From the NCBI RefSeq assembly GCF_000019225.1, contig NC_010995.1:1930501-1994500 (forward strand): a DNA stretch of 64,000 bases. The letters are read 5' to 3'. The DNA comes from Cellvibrio japonicus Ueda107. GTDB lineage: Bacteria; Pseudomonadota; Gammaproteobacteria; Pseudomonadales; Cellvibrionaceae. Below are positions 1-8,189 of the stretch, piece after piece. The stretch's first letter is position 1. The number at the start of each line of letters is the position of its first letter. A program made the translations under genes and the position numbers. The notes under the pieces were generated by a model. It saw only the letters and a program-made list of their open reading frames with translations, was not told where the DNA came from and did not search any database.

Positions 1-229
1 TTCAAGGGGGTGAGTCAGGTCGATGATTACGTTACCAGCATTTGCGGTGCGTTTAGCGCCTGTTGGCCCCCTGCTGGCAGCGGTATTTCCTCGCGACACG
101 CCTTATAAACTTGCGTTGTCCGGAAACCAGCCTGAAACAGCCGTTTGACTATAGCAGTTATCTATCACATCAGCAATCAAATAACCTTTGCCTATGAAGG
201 ACTTATTACTTAGGTCATGGGTTTGAGGT
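1..229. other. Intergenic region upstream of rluC
   Basis: I see no convincing gene here. In Pseudomonas relatives rluC is divergent from rne, whose messenger has a long structured leader, so this stretch may be the leader of an rne gene lying to the left on the minus strand. That is inference from synteny only, because no rne coding sequence is visible. A GAGG at 225-228 lies just before the rluC start codons. Confidence 0.3.
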
Positions 230-1279
230 ATGATGCGGTATATGAAAAATCCTCCTCCCACATCATCTCCTGAAGTTCCTGTCGCGTCATCAAGTAGCTC
301 TCCATCCTCAGACACCCCCCGGGCAATAACTGTCAGGTTCTTGACGATTGATGCTGAGTTGGCTGGTCAGCGCCTGGATAATTTTTTGATGGCTCAGTTA
401 AAAGGGGTCCCTAAGTCGCGCATATATAACCTGGTGCGCAAAGGCGAGGTGCGTGTTAACAAGGGGCGCTCCAGGCCTGACTACAAGCTCTGTGCAGGGG
501 ATTTGGTTAGGGTGCCGCCGGTTCGCACGGCGGAAGCTAGAGTTGCTGCACCAGCCAAGGCAGGTAATCAGCTTGTCGCTTTACTTGACCAGTCTGTTTT
601 GTTTGAAAATGAAGGGCTTCTGGTCATTAATAAGCCCCCGGGCTTGGCGGTTCACGGCGGTAGTGGCGTTAACCTGGGATTAATCGAGACACTGAGGCAG
701 ATGCGCCCTGAGGCTCGTTATTTGGAGTTGGTCCATCGTTTGGATAGGGATACGTCCGGTTGCATCATGGTGGCTAAAAAGCGCAGCTACTTGCGCCACT
801 TGCAGGCTGCCTTGCGCGATAAGGTGGAAGGGCAAATAGAAAAGGTTTATTGCGCCCTGGTGGTCGGTCATTGGCCGGCAAGGCTTCATCAGGTAAATGC
901 GCCGCTACTGCGAACAGAGGTGGGGGCTGATGAGCGTTATGTCCGGGTTCATCCCGATGGCAAGCCGAGTTTGACATTATTTAACGTTATCCAGCGTTAT
1001 CAGGGGTTTACCTTGGTTGAGGCGCGTCCGGTCACCGGTCGCACCCATCAGATTAGGGTTCATGCCCGGCATGCAGGCCACGGGCTGGTGGGGGATGAAA
1101 AGTATGGGGATGATGACATTAATCTTCATATGCGTAACCAAGGGATAAAGCGGTTATTTTTACATGCTTCTTCACTGGGTTTTTGTTTGCCTGGAGAGGC
1201 TCAAATGACATGGGTGGAGGCTCCCTTGCCGCAGGATTTGGCCCAACCGCTTTCCTGTCTGGAGTCACTGGGTGATTAA
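230..1279 (+). CDS. rluC: 23S rRNA pseudouridine synthase RluC
   Basis: This enzyme converts specific uridines of 23S rRNA to pseudouridine (positions 955/2504/2580 in E. coli). The 349-residue product has an unstructured Ser/Pro-rich N-terminus, an S4 RNA-binding domain around residues 45-100 (QRLDNFL, then VRKGEVRVNKGR), and the RluA-type catalytic domain. The motif HRLDRDTSG places the catalytic Asp at residue 172, and GRTHQIRVH is present near residue 270. The start is uncertain: ATGs at 230, 233 and 242 are all possible, and the GAGG at 225-228 is too close to the first. Family length and both domains are complete. The HAD phosphatase gene follows after 20 bp, as in Pseudomonas, suggesting co-transcription. 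Confidence 0.95.
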   Translation: MMRYMKNPPPTSSPEVPVASSSSSPSSDTPRAITVRFLTIDAELAGQRLDNFLMAQLKGVPKSRIYNLVRKGEVRVNKGRSRPDYKLCAGDLVRVPPVRTAEARVAAPAKAGNQLVALLDQSVLFENEGLLVINKPPGLAVHGGSGVNLGLIETLRQMRPEARYLELVHRLDRDTSGCIMVAKKRSYLRHLQAALRDKVEGQIEKVYCALVVGHWPARLHQVNAPLLRTEVGADERYVRVHPDGKPSLTLFNVIQRYQGFTLVEARPVTGRTHQIRVHARHAGHGLVGDEKYGDDDINLHMRNQGIKRLFLHASSLGFCLPGEAQMTWVEAPLPQDLAQPLSCLESLGD

Positions 1280-1299
1280 TTGTTTTTGGAGAGTTTGTT

Positions 1300-1947
1300 T
1301 TGCTGTTTATTTTTGATTGGGACGGTACGCTGTGTGATTCCACGGCAACCATTACCCGTGCCATGCAAGCTGCTGCCCGGGATATGGGATGGGAGCCATT
1401 GGTGGATCATGAAATCCACGAAATCATTGGTTTGGGGTTGCCTGAGGCGCTGATGCGTCTTTATCCACAAGTTTCAACATTGGAACGCCAGCAGTTGAGG
1501 GATATGTATGCCCAGCGTTTTGTTGAGTTCGACCAGGCATGCCCGGCAGAGTTTTTTCCGCATGTTAGGGCAACTCTGGATAACCTTAGGCAGCAAGGCC
1601 ACATTCTGGCCGTGGCTACGGGTAAGAGTCGGCGAGGGTTGGATCGTATCTTTGGTGTAATGGGATTGAGTGACTACTTTCACGCGACACGCTGTGCCGA
1701 TGAGACGGCCTCTAAACCTAACCCTTTGATGCTGCAGCAGTTATTGCAGTTGTTTGAGGTTGATGCCAATGGTGCTGTGATGGTTGGAGACACAGAATAT
1801 GATATGGCAATGGCACGATCTATTCAGATGCCGCGCATTGCCGTTAGTTATGGAGCCCATCACCCTAATCGCTTGAAAACATATAACCCGGAGCTTTGCC
1901 TGGACCAGTTCTCCCAATTACTGGAATGGCCAGCATTGAGAGGGTGA
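1300..1947 (+). CDS. HAD-superfamily hydrolase, subfamily IA (phosphoglycolate phosphatase-like)
   Basis: This is a probable small-molecule phosphatase. The 215-residue protein shows HAD motif I as DWDGTLCDS near the N-terminus (nucleophile Asp and acid/base Asp), motif II around VATGKSRRG, a Lys in ASKPNP, and motif IV as MVGDTEYDM. An alpha-helical cap lies between motifs I and II, as in subfamily IA. The start is TTG at 1300, preceded by GGAGAG at 1288-1293, and there is no nearer ATG. The gene lies directly after rluC, and this linkage is common in Pseudomonas. The substrate cannot be read from sequence; phosphoglycolate or a nucleotide are possibilities. Confidence 0.85.
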   Translation: MLFIFDWDGTLCDSTATITRAMQAAARDMGWEPLVDHEIHEIIGLGLPEALMRLYPQVSTLERQQLRDMYAQRFVEFDQACPAEFFPHVRATLDNLRQQGHILAVATGKSRRGLDRIFGVMGLSDYFHATRCADETASKPNPLMLQQLLQLFEVDANGAVMVGDTEYDMAMARSIQMPRIAVSYGAHHPNRLKTYNPELCLDQFSQLLEWPALRG

Positions 1948-1954
1948 GTCATCT

Positions 1955-2536
1955 TTAGCCAAGAGGGTCTATTCCTTCTTTATATAGCATCCTGATCAGC
2001 GCAATAAGTGGTAGGCCGACCAGGGTGTTGGGGTCGTCCCCGGTCACTTTTTCAAAGAGGCTGATCCCCAGTCCCTCTGATTTAAAGCTTCCTGCGCAAT
2101 CATAGGGTTGTTCCCGGTGCAGATAATGAGTGATTTGGATATCGCTGAGTGTGCGAAAATGCACCTCACAGGTCTCAACACTGGTGTGTCTGGTGTTATT
2201 TTCCGGGTTAAGCAGGCAGAGTCCTGTGAAAAAGGTGACGCTCTTCCCGCGAAATGAACAGAGTTGCTGGAAGGCCGCTTCAAAGTGCAGGGGTTTACCG
2301 AGAGTTTTTCCTTCAAAGCTGGCAACCTGGTCTGACCCGATAATGACGTGGTCTGGATAGTCCTGGACCAGGGCACTGGCTTTTGCGCACGCCAGGCGCT
2401 CGACTAATTGTGCTGGTGTTTCCCTTGGGGCAGGGGTTTCATCAATGGCGGGATTGGCTGTTTCGAATGGCAGTTCTAGCTTCTCAAGAAGCCGACGGCG
2501 ATAGATAGAGCTGGAGGCAAGCAGGATTTTCTTCAT
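1955..2536 (-). CDS. maf: Maf/YceF nucleotide pyrophosphatase
   Basis: This is a Maf-family nucleoside triphosphate pyrophosphatase. The YceF branch, found next to rluC, yceD and rpmF, is known to hydrolyse 7-methyl-GTP. The 193-residue protein begins with the signature LLASSSIYRR, followed by DETP at about residues 32-35, IGSDQVA with its catalytic Asp near residue 69, and a C-terminal GLPL. It is convergent with the phosphatase gene (7 bp between stop codons) and divergent from yceD. Its upstream side carries one copy of a 27-bp direct repeat. The YceF assignment over YhdE rests on neighbourhood. Confidence 0.92.
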   Translation of the reverse strand: MKKILLASSSIYRRRLLEKLELPFETANPAIDETPAPRETPAQLVERLACAKASALVQDYPDHVIIGSDQVASFEGKTLGKPLHFEAAFQQLCSFRGKSVTFFTGLCLLNPENNTRHTSVETCEVHFRTLSDIQITHYLHREQPYDCAGSFKSEGLGISLFEKVTGDDPNTLVGLPLIALIRMLYKEGIDPLG

Positions 2537-2559
2537 GTGTAGCGATGTCTTTGCTGGTT

Positions 2560-2646
2560 AGGATACCCAATATGCAGGGGGATTTTTCTTCTTTGCCGAT
2601 TCAAAAGTGACCCGTGTCAAGGATACCCAATATGCAGGGGGATTTT
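2560..2646. repeat. 27-bp direct repeat, two copies 60 bp apart
   Basis: An identical 27-bp unit occurs at 2560-2586 and 2620-2646, starting AGGATACCCAATATGC and ending GGGGGATTTT. Both copies lie in the maf-yceD divergent spacer. The 33 bp between them is unrelated. This could be a local duplication or a pair of protein-binding sites; nothing in the sequence decides which. Confidence 0.85.
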
Positions 2647-2698
2647 ACCTGCAAACCACTAAATAGCACTCTCTCGTTGATTTTGGCCCAGTTTTTCT

Positions 2699-2727
2699 TT
2701 GACAGATCAAGGGCATATCCCTATGAT
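2699..2727 (+). promoter_or_regulatory. Strong sigma-70 promoter of yceD-rpmF
   Basis: A perfect -35 hexamer TTGACA (2699-2704) is separated by 17 bp from a TATGAT -10 (2722-2727). The predicted start of transcription is at about 2733-2735, only 2-4 nt before the yceD ATG at 2737, so the messenger is predicted to be leaderless or nearly so. Confidence 0.85.
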
Positions 2728-2736
2728 TGCGCGCTT

Positions 2737-3267
2737 ATGTCAAAGCCCCCATTTCACAAGCCATTTCCACGCCAGGGCGACCCTCGCAAATTTGCCCAGC
2801 AAGGGGTTGAATTGGAAGGAGTTATTGCCATTGCTGATCTGTCTCGCCTGGCCGATGCCGTAGAGGGCAGCAAAGGTGATATTCAGGTAAAACTGGCTTT
2901 TGGTGTTAATGAAGAGGGTAAGCGAGTAGTAACTGGCAACGCTAGTGGTGATGTTTCCCTGGTGTGTCAGCGTTGTCTTGAGCTGGTTACTTATACGCTT
3001 GAAAGTGATATTTCGCTGGCTATCGTGTGGGACGAAGATGCAGCTAAAGCGCTGCCTGCTTATCTCGATCCCTGGATAGCCGGAGAAGGCGCAGCAGACT
3101 TTTACGAGATGATCGAAGAAGAATTGTTGCTGGGTTTACCTCCAGTGGCCTACCACGGAGAGCCTTGTGTTGATAGCAGGCTCTACTCCAGTGGTAAACC
3201 GGTTGAGGTAAAAGAAACCAAAAACCCTTTTAAAGTGCTGGAGCAACTCAAGAGCTCGCCGAAATAA
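2737..3267 (+). CDS. yceD: YceD family protein (23S rRNA accumulation protein)
   Basis: This is the DUF177/YceD protein encoded next to rpmF in most proteobacteria and linked to 23S rRNA accumulation. The 176-residue product has the family zinc-site-like CQRC in SLVCQRCLELV, an acidic central stretch, EEELLLGLP, and the C-terminal NPFKVLEQLK that closes YceD proteins. I choose ATG 2737 because MSKPPFHKPFPRQ matches where YceD homologues begin. An in-frame extension to 2614 would cross the promoter and the direct repeat. There is no Shine-Dalgarno before 2737, in keeping with leaderless translation. rpmF follows by 43 bp. Confidence 0.88.
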   Translation: MSKPPFHKPFPRQGDPRKFAQQGVELEGVIAIADLSRLADAVEGSKGDIQVKLAFGVNEEGKRVVTGNASGDVSLVCQRCLELVTYTLESDISLAIVWDEDAAKALPAYLDPWIAGEGAADFYEMIEEELLLGLPPVAYHGEPCVDSRLYSSGKPVEVKETKNPFKVLEQLKSSPK

Positions 3268-3310
3268 TGAGGCGCCTCGGTTCCAGTGAGTATGTAAATA
3301 GGAGCAAACC

Positions 3311-3493
3311 ATGGCTGTTCAACAAAACAAAAAATCCCGTTCCAAGCGCGATATGCGTCGCTCACACGACGCACTGACTGGCCCAACCCTGTCAGTTGAT
3401 GCTGTTAGCGGTGAAAAGCATCTGCGTCACCATGTTACTGCCGACGGTTTTTACCGCGGACGTAAAGTGATCAATAAAGGCAGCGACGAATAA
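3311..3493 (+). CDS. rpmF: 50S ribosomal protein L32
   Basis: This is ribosomal protein bL32 of the large subunit. The 60-residue basic protein begins MAVQQNKKSRSKRDMRRSHD, the invariant N-terminus of the family, and ends with HHVTADGFYRGRKV. AGGAG-like sequence at 3299-3303 gives a good ribosome binding site. No CXXC zinc pair is present, so this is the zinc-independent form usual in gammaproteobacteria. It lies between yceD and plsX, the classic order that couples ribosome and lipid synthesis genes. Confidence 0.98.
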   Translation: MAVQQNKKSRSKRDMRRSHDALTGPTLSVDAVSGEKHLRHHVTADGFYRGRKVINKGSDE

Positions 3494-3516
3494 GTCGGCC
3501 TGGCGACGAGTAACAC

Positions 3517-4518
3517 TTGTCGGCAACTATTCGAATAGCAGTAGATGCTATGAGCGGGGACTTAGGTCCCCGCGTTGCTATTGATGCTGCCCAAAATTTT
3601 CTGCAATGCCATTCCGATCTTGAAATCACCTTGGTTGGCGATGAATCCCAGCTCCAGCAGGCACATTCCTTAACCGGTAAAAACTCTCGTCTGCATTACC
3701 TGCATGCTCCTGATGTCGTCACTATGGCGGATGATCCATTGTCGGCTTTGCGCCATAAGAAAAATTCCTCTATGTGGAAGTCTTTGGAGCTTCTGTGTCT
3801 GGATCGGGCAGATGCTTGTGTCAGCGCAGGAAATACGGGTGCGCTTCTCGCGATGGCCAGGCACCAAATAAAAACTTTGCCAGGTATAGAAAGGCCTGCC
3901 ATTTGTAAATCTATGCCAGTGCGCTCAGGTGTAACTTATTTGTTAGATCTGGGGGCGAATATTGACGTGGGGCCAGAGTTATTGCATCAGTTCGCACTAA
4001 TGGGGGCTGCATTGGCGAGAGCTGCGGGTGTTGCAAATCCCCGGGTATCTTTATTGAATATTGGTACAGAGGAATACAAGGGTACTCAGGTATTGCAGCA
4101 GGCCCAAGTGTTATTACAGAGTGATAACAGCTTTACCTATAGTGGTTTTGTTGAGGCTAATCGTATTTTCAACGGGGACGTGGATGTGATTGTCTGTGAT
4201 GGTTTTCATGGGAATGTAGCGCTTAAGGCCAGTGAGGGTGTTGCACAGTTTATTGCAGACAAGATTGCTGTTGAATTTAAGCGGCATGTTTTCAGCCGGG
4301 TGATGGCATTTTTGGCATGGCCAACACTGCGTCGCCTTAAGTTACAGTTAAATCCTGCACGCTATAATGGCGCCAGTTTTTTGGGCCTGCAGAAACCTGT
4401 GATTAAAAGCCATGGCAATGCTAATGAGCAGGCCTTTATTCACGCACTTGAGGTGGCGCTCCAGCAGGTACAAGAGCGTGTTCCTCAGCGTATTCTCGAA
4501 CAGATTTCCCTTCATTAA
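3517..4518 (+). CDS. plsX: Phosphate acyltransferase PlsX
   Basis: PlsX makes acyl-phosphate from acyl-ACP, feeding PlsY in phospholipid synthesis. It is a peripheral membrane enzyme. The 333-residue protein starts MSATIRIAVDAMSGDLGP, matching the family's DxMGGD N-terminal motif with Ser in place of the first Gly. It continues with ADDPLSALRHKKNSSM, SAGNTGALLA, LLDLGAN and CDGFHGNVALK, all PlsX hallmarks. The start is TTG at 3517 with a weak GACGAG upstream, and no ATG fits better. It is the first enzyme of the plsX-fabD-fabG-acpP-fabF cluster, with 21 bp to fabD. Confidence 0.96.
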   Translation: MSATIRIAVDAMSGDLGPRVAIDAAQNFLQCHSDLEITLVGDESQLQQAHSLTGKNSRLHYLHAPDVVTMADDPLSALRHKKNSSMWKSLELLCLDRADACVSAGNTGALLAMARHQIKTLPGIERPAICKSMPVRSGVTYLLDLGANIDVGPELLHQFALMGAALARAAGVANPRVSLLNIGTEEYKGTQVLQQAQVLLQSDNSFTYSGFVEANRIFNGDVDVIVCDGFHGNVALKASEGVAQFIADKIAVEFKRHVFSRVMAFLAWPTLRRLKLQLNPARYNGASFLGLQKPVIKSHGNANEQAFIHALEVALQQVQERVPQRILEQISLH

Positions 4519-4539
4519 TATCATCGAAAGTAATCAATT

Positions 4540-5478
4540 ATGACTCAACAACATCTTGCTTTTGTATTTCCTGGCCAGGGTTCGCAAAAAATTGGCATGC
4601 TTGCTGAATTGGCAGCCGAATATCCTATTGTGCAATCAACTTTTGCGGAGGCCTCAGAGGTACTTGGGTATGATTTGTGGGCTTTAGTTCAAACTGGCTC
4701 GCAGGAAGAGATTAATTTAACTGAGCGAACCCAACCTTTATTACTGACGGCCAGTGTTGCTGTGTGGCGTGTATGGAATCAAAAGGGTGGGGCGCAACCT
4801 GCTTTGGTTGCAGGGCATAGCTTGGGTGAGTGGAGTGCATTGGTCTGTGCTGGTGTAGTTGACTTTAAAGCGGCTGTAAAAATTGTACAATTACGTGGCA
4901 GATACATGCAGGAAGCGGTTCCAGCAGGCGTTGGTGCTATGGCGGCAATTATCGGGCTGGATGATGAACTGATTAAGGATGCCTGTAAAAAGGCAGAACA
5001 AGGTGATGTGGTTGCTGCCGTGAATTTTAATTCACCTGGCCAGGTAGTCATTGCCGGTACCGCAGCAGCTGTTGAACGTGCTAGCGCACTGTGTAAGGAG
5101 GCCGGTGCCAAACGTGCTTTGCCGCTGCCGGTGAGTGCACCTTTCCATACAGAATTAATGCGCCCTGCGGCCGAGCGCCTTGCTGATTTAGTGAGTGCAA
5201 CAGTCTTTTCTGTTCCTTCAATTCCTGTTGTACACAATGTTACAGCCGCAACCGAAAGTAATCCTGAGAAAATTAAAGCGCTCATGATTGAGCAAATCTA
5301 TAGTCCTGTGCGCTGGGTGGATTGTGTCAATACTATGGTTGAGTTGGGAGCGACTACCACTATTGAATGTGGTCCAGGCAAAGTGCTGTCAGGCTTGAAT
5401 AAGCGTATTGCTGCACAATTGAGTGCGTTGTCTGTTGAAAAACCTGAAGAACTGGATGTGGTATTGGCTGCTGTTTAA
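4540..5478 (+). CDS. fabD: Malonyl CoA-acyl carrier protein transacylase
   Basis: FabD transfers malonyl groups from CoA to ACP, starting each chain-extension unit in type II fatty acid synthesis. The 312-residue cytoplasmic protein has FPGQGSQ at residues 10-16, the nucleophile in GHSLGEW at about residue 92, an Arg in QLRGRYMQ, the His in PVSAPFHTELM at about residue 201, and ECGPGKVLSGL near the C-terminus. All catalytic residues of the family are present. The next gene, fabG, begins about 24 bp downstream. Confidence 0.97.
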   Translation: MTQQHLAFVFPGQGSQKIGMLAELAAEYPIVQSTFAEASEVLGYDLWALVQTGSQEEINLTERTQPLLLTASVAVWRVWNQKGGAQPALVAGHSLGEWSALVCAGVVDFKAAVKIVQLRGRYMQEAVPAGVGAMAAIIGLDDELIKDACKKAEQGDVVAAVNFNSPGQVVIAGTAAAVERASALCKEAGAKRALPLPVSAPFHTELMRPAAERLADLVSATVFSVPSIPVVHNVTAATESNPEKIKALMIEQIYSPVRWVDCVNTMVELGATTTIECGPGKVLSGLNKRIAAQLSALSVEKPEELDVVLAAV

Positions 5479-5502
5479 TTTGATTAATCTGTGAGTGACA
5501 TC

Positions 5503-6246
5503 ATGAATATAAATGACAAAGTGGCGTTGGTAACTGGAGCCAGTCGCGGTATTGGTGCTGCTATCGCTGAGCAATTGGGTAAAGCGGGGGCAATTGTTAT
5601 TGGCACTGCCACTAGCGAGTCCGGGGCTGCAAAAATTTCTGAGCGTTTTGCCGAGCTGGGTATTCGCGGTTCCGGTAAGGTATTAAATGTTACCGATGCT
5701 GAATCAGTGGCTAATTTATTGAAAGCCGTTGGTGACGAATTCGGTGCCCCCGCCATATTAGTGAATAACGCCGGTATCACCAAAGATAACCTGTTGATGC
5801 GGATGAGTGATGAGGAGTGGTTTGATGTAATCAACACCAATCTGAGCGCTATATACCGTCTTAGTAAGGGGGTATTGCGTGGCATGATGAAGGCCCGCTG
5901 GGGGCGCATTATTAATATCAGTTCTGTTGTCGGGTCTATGGGAAATCCCGGACAGTCTAATTATGCGGCAACAAAGGCTGGTGTCAGTGGTTTTGCCCGC
6001 TCTTTGGCGGCTGAGGTGGGGTCCAGGAATATCACTGTTAATACAGTGGCTCCCGGTTTTATTGATACGGATATGACCAAAGCCCTACCTGAAGAGCAAA
6101 AAGCACAATTGATGGCGCGCATCCCTCTTGGCAGGCTGGGGGCACCGGAAGAGATTGCGGCGGTTGTCCTGTTCCTGGCCAGTGATGCAGCGGGTTACAT
6201 TAGTGGCGAGACAATCCATGTTAATGGCGGCATGTATATGTCTTAA
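5503..6246 (+). CDS. fabG: 3-oxoacyl-ACP reductase FabG
   Basis: This NADPH-dependent short-chain dehydrogenase reduces 3-oxoacyl-ACP to 3-hydroxyacyl-ACP. The Rossmann motif TGASRGIG lies near the N-terminus, NNAG in the middle, the catalytic Ser in NISSVVGS, and YAATK supplies Tyr and Lys. The C-terminal half has NTVAPGFIDTDMT and the end is HVNGGMYM. I prefer ATG 5503 (247 residues), since FabG proteins begin with a few residues before KVALVTG. A GTG at 5491 in the same frame would add four residues. Within the fab cluster it sits between fabD and acpP. Confidence 0.97.
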   Translation: MNINDKVALVTGASRGIGAAIAEQLGKAGAIVIGTATSESGAAKISERFAELGIRGSGKVLNVTDAESVANLLKAVGDEFGAPAILVNNAGITKDNLLMRMSDEEWFDVINTNLSAIYRLSKGVLRGMMKARWGRIINISSVVGSMGNPGQSNYAATKAGVSGFARSLAAEVGSRNITVNTVAPGFIDTDMTKALPEEQKAQLMARIPLGRLGAPEEIAAVVLFLASDAAGYISGETIHVNGGMYMS

Positions 6247-6313
6247 CTGCATATAAATTATCATTTTTAATCACTATTAATTATCAAAAACCCAATTTTT
6301 TTAGATTTCGGCA

Positions 6314-6342
6314 TTACCAGAGTCGCAAAATAGATGTAAAAT
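6314..6342 (+). promoter_or_regulatory. Probable sigma-70 promoter of acpP
   Basis: TTACCA (6314-6319) and TAAAAT (6337-6342) are separated by 17 bp, in the 186-bp gap between fabG and acpP. acpP is highly expressed in bacteria and usually has its own promoter, so this is the best candidate. The -35 matches consensus at four of six positions. Confidence 0.45.
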
Positions 6343-6432
6343 GCCGGACGATTTTGACCGAAACACCCGGAGTTGCTTTCAACTCAAGTCAGGTTGTTTC
6401 GCTTATACAACCACTAGGAGTTACATAACATC

Positions 6433-6669
6433 ATGAGTAGCATTGAAGAACGCGTAAAAAAGATCGTTGCTGAGCAACTGGGTGTGAAAGAAGAAGAAGT
6501 AAAAAACGAAGCTTCTTTCGTCGAAGATCTGGGCGCTGATTCTTTGGATACCGTAGAGTTGGTAATGGCTCTCGAAGAAGAATTTGAAACTGAAATTCCC
6601 GATGAAGAAGCCGAGAAAATCACCACTGTTCAATTGGCTATCGATTACATCAATGCCAATCTGGCGTAA
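6433..6669 (+). CDS. acpP: Acyl carrier protein
   Basis: ACP carries growing acyl chains as thioesters on a 4'-phosphopantetheine arm. The 78-residue acidic protein has the modification site GADSLDTVELVMALEEEF, with Ser at residue 36 or 37, and matches housekeeping AcpP along its whole length (SIEERVKKIVAEQLGV at the start, AIDYINANL at the end). AGGAG at 6416-6420 is a good ribosome binding site. A hairpin terminator follows the gene, which probably raises acpP transcript levels relative to fabF downstream. Confidence 0.98.
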   Translation: MSSIEERVKKIVAEQLGVKEEEVKNEASFVEDLGADSLDTVELVMALEEEFETEIPDEEAEKITTVQLAIDYINANLA

Positions 6670-6701
6670 GCTTCAAGCTAGCTGATTTGTACTTCCAAAG
6701 G

Positions 6702-6739
6702 AGCCGTATTATTGAAAAATAGTACGGCTTTTTCTTTTG
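6702..6739 (+). terminator. Intrinsic terminator after acpP
   Basis: An 11-bp stem (6702-6712 with 6719-6729, one G-T pair) is followed by a T-rich run at 6729-6738. It sits between acpP and fabF and would partly or wholly separate their transcription. Confidence 0.85.
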
Positions 6740-6867
6740 TTAGCTTTATCTATCAGTCAAAAGCGCGTTTAACCCCTTGTTTGTTGTTATCCGTTAGCTA
6801 ACAAGACATGGCCGTTGTTATTTTTCGACGGCGGTGATTTTTTGTCCTTTGCAGGAGAAGCCTTAAG

Positions 6868-8106
6868 GTGTCACGCAAAAGAGTTGTAGTCACTGGTCTG
6901 GGTATGATCAGTTCCCTGGGCAATACCGTTGCTGATACTTGGCAAGGTATTGTTAATGGCAAAAGTGGTGTTGCTACTATTACTGCATTCGATGCTTCTG
7001 CTTTTAGTACACAATTCAGCGCATCGGTTAAAAACCTCAATGTTGAAGATTATTTTCCGGGTAAGGAAGCCCGTAAAATGGATCCTTTTATTCAGTATGG
7101 GATGGTTGCGGGCATTCAGGCTATTCGTGATTCAGGCCTGGAAGTTACCGAAGCCAATAGTGGGCGCATCGGTGTTTCCATTGGCTCCGGGATTGGCGGT
7201 ATAGGTACCATTGAAGATGGTACCTCCACCCTTGAACACAAGGGACCGCGCCGTATTTCACCATTTTTTGTGCCCAGTGCCATTATCAATATGATTGCGG
7301 GCAATTTGTCGATTATGTATGGCTTGCGTGGCCCTAATGTGGCGATTACTACGGCTTGTACTACCGGTACCCATTCCATAGGTTTTGCGGCTCGCATGAT
7401 TCAGTATGGCGATGCTGATGTCATGATTGCTGGTGGGGCAGAAATGGCAACAACACCATTGGGGTTGGGTGGCTTTGCAGCGGCACGCGCCCTCTCTACC
7501 CGCAATGATAATCCGCAGGCGGCAAGCCGCCCCTGGGACAAAGATCGCGATGGATTTGTCCTGGGTGATGGAGCGGGTGTGCTCGTGCTGGAAGAATATG
7601 AGCACGCCAAGCGGCGCGGCGCTAAAATTTATGCAGAGCTGATTGGCTTTGGTATGAGCGGCGATGCTTATCACATGACCTCTCCACCGGAGGATGGCTC
7701 AGGTGCTGCTGCATCTATGCGCAATGCTATTCTTGATGCGGCCATCTCTCCTGAGTTGATTAACTATATCAATGCTCACGGTACTTCTACCCAGGCGGGA
7801 GATTTGGCAGAGTGCCGTGCTGTTAAGTCTGTTATGGGCACAGCTGTTGATCAGGTCGCGGTCAGTTCGACTAAATCGATGATTGGTCATTTGCTGGGGG
7901 CAGCCGGTGCGGTTGAGGCTATTTTCAGTGTGTTGGCTATCCGCGATCAGGTTGCGCCGCCAACAATTAATTTGGAGAATCCGGATGAGGGCTGTGATAT
8001 TAATCTGGTCCCCCATCAGGCCCAAGAGCGTAAAATTGAGGCGGTATTGTCCAACTCTTTCGGTTTCGGCGGGACCAATGGATCGCTGATTTTCCGTAAG
8101 GTGTAA
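6868..8106 (+). CDS. fabF: 3-oxoacyl-ACP synthase II (beta-ketoacyl-ACP synthase II)
   Basis: FabF condenses malonyl-ACP with acyl-ACP and is the KAS-II that elongates palmitoleate. The 412-residue protein has the nucleophile Cys in TTACTTGTHSIG at about residue 164, the first His in NAHGTSTQAGD, the second His in KSMIGHLLGAAG, and the terminal SNSFGFGGTNGSLIF. The start is GTG at 6868, preceded by GGAGAAG at 6854-6860. It begins 198 bp after acpP with a terminator between, so an additional start of transcription in that gap is likely. Confidence 0.97.
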   Translation: MSRKRVVVTGLGMISSLGNTVADTWQGIVNGKSGVATITAFDASAFSTQFSASVKNLNVEDYFPGKEARKMDPFIQYGMVAGIQAIRDSGLEVTEANSGRIGVSIGSGIGGIGTIEDGTSTLEHKGPRRISPFFVPSAIINMIAGNLSIMYGLRGPNVAITTACTTGTHSIGFAARMIQYGDADVMIAGGAEMATTPLGLGGFAAARALSTRNDNPQAASRPWDKDRDGFVLGDGAGVLVLEEYEHAKRRGAKIYAELIGFGMSGDAYHMTSPPEDGSGAAASMRNAILDAAISPELINYINAHGTSTQAGDLAECRAVKSVMGTAVDQVAVSSTKSMIGHLLGAAGAVEAIFSVLAIRDQVAPPTINLENPDEGCDINLVPHQAQERKIEAVLSNSFGFGGTNGSLIFRKV

Positions 8107-8130
8107 CTCCGGTAATTGCTGCTTTCCAGA

Positions 8131-8160
8131 AAACGCCGGGCTAAAGCCCGGCGTTTTTGT
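8131..8160 (+). terminator. Intrinsic terminator after fabF
   Basis: An 11-bp perfect stem (8131-8141 with 8146-8156) with a four-base loop and a run of T at 8154-8158. It lies 24 bp after the fabF stop and separates the fab genes from pabC. Confidence 0.92.
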
Positions 8161-8189
8161 TTGGATAACTTTATGGGTAGACTTGGCTC

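Noticed and set aside
2614..2736. N-terminal extension of yceD by 41 codons
   Set aside because: It would cover the strong promoter and one direct repeat copy, and homologues begin near the ATG at 2737.
4779..5285. 168-codon open frame on the minus strand
   Set aside because: Antisense to fabD and without family features.
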